Assembly: GCA_002342685.1 (NCBI GenBank)
Contig: DDQN01000041.1
Coordinates: 1 to 61,040, forward strand
Length of the DNA: 61,040 nt
Direction: 5' to 3'
Source: Vibrio sp. UBA2441
Lineage (GTDB): Bacteria; Pseudomonadota; Gammaproteobacteria; Enterobacterales; Vibrionaceae
A model generated the notes under the pieces. That model did no database searches. It had not been told where the DNA came from and saw only the letters and a list, made by a program, of their open reading frames with translations. The position numbers and the translations under genes were made by a program. This document shows, one piece after another, positions 60,735-61,040 of the stretch (within the stretch, counting starts at the first letter, position 1; each line of letters opens with the position of its first letter).

Positions 60735-61040
60735 TTATCGCGTTAACTCAAAGCTATCAACCACAGACTTCAACTTACTTTCATTCGTTTTCCAGCTATT
60801 CTGATCATCGGTGGCTGTCACAAGGTAGACAAAACCTCCCTTTTTAACGGCTCTGGAATACCAGTGTAAAATTCTACCCTGAAAAAGACCTTTATATTCA
60901 AGCACTGCTTTTTCGCCTTCTAGTCCAGAAGAAACCGTTTTTAACCCCACCTGTTTAAATTGAGATATCGATAACTCAATATATTGCGCCATAGACCCAT
61001 AGAACGGCTGGATTTGGACGTTTATACCCGTGATCATTGA
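60735..61040 (-). CDS. DcrB/PsbP-like protein, 5' end outside window
   Basis: The C-terminal 101 codons of a gene whose start lies beyond the window; the frame is still open at the last base. The end of the domain, YKGLFQGRILHWYSRAVKKGGFVYLVTATDDQNSW followed by LKSVVDSFEL, has the strand order and closing SFxL of the DUF1795/DcrB/PsbP-like superfamily. E. coli DcrB is a periplasmic lipoprotein. The function here is unknown, and the gene is the furthest upstream visible member of the minus-strand block. Confidence 0.6.
   Translation of the reverse strand, partial: SMITGINVQIQPFYGSMAQYIELSISQFKQVGLKTVSSGLEGEKAVLEYKGLFQGRILHWYSRAVKKGGFVYLVTATDDQNSWKTNESKLKSVVDSFELTR

Overview
The window is chromosomal DNA from a gammaproteobacterium, almost certainly a Vibrio (chromosome 1, origin-proximal half). 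The reasons are gene order and sequence: pfkA-fieF-cpxP/cpxRA-trmL, the acs-aroQ-accBC block next to a CrbS/CrbR-type acetate switch, prmA-dusB-fis, and the hupA-yjaG-hemE-nudC-rsd block. All read as close relatives of Vibrio and E. coli proteins. The species cannot be fixed by eye. No rRNA, tRNA, CRISPR array, transposase or prophage was seen.

Layout. 0.1-10.2 kb: central metabolism and envelope stress (pfkA, fieF, cpxP and cpxRA with CpxR boxes between them, trmL, fxsA, aspA, dsbD). 10.4-24.4 kb: an acetate/solute module with a CrbR-like regulator, a two-subunit sodium:solute symporter, a NUDIX hydrolase, the symporter-fused hybrid kinase CrbS, an HcaT-like MFS carrier, a cNMP/CBS/DUF294 protein, a DEDDh exonuclease, acs and aroQ. 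24.5-37.9 kb: accBC, then a block (queDE, recG, envZ-ompR, a DedA/LssY protein, a GT9 glycosyltransferase, greB), then prmA-dusB-fis. 38.3-43.1 kb: accessory genes (a probable outer-membrane protein, a GST, a Fur-box-controlled siderophore-interacting protein, a DUF1499 lipoprotein, an overlapping DnaT-like/lambda-P-like replication pair, zntR). 43.3-53.5 kb: purH-purD, yjaH, hupA, a CNNM-like CBS protein, yjaG, a 2-hydroxyacid dehydrogenase, hemE, nudC, rsd.

53.6-61.0 kb is an AT-rich accessory block, all on the minus strand. It holds a dedicated class GN sortase, its VIT/VWA surface target with an unusual C-terminal sorting region, an exported ankyrin-repeat protein, a four-helix membrane protein translationally coupled to a small unknown protein, three further small exported or membrane proteins, and one ORF too short for normal gene calling. 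This block and the DnaT/lambda-P pair are the least ordinary parts of the window.

Non-coding structure is also rich: 7-bp tandem repeat arrays in three intergenic spaces, one ERIC-like palindromic element between purH and purD, a plus-strand terminator with no plus-strand gene in front of it between nudC and hemE (possible small RNA), and recognisable CpxR, Fur and PurR operators. Start codons were revised from the longest frame where family length and ribosome-binding sites argued for it.
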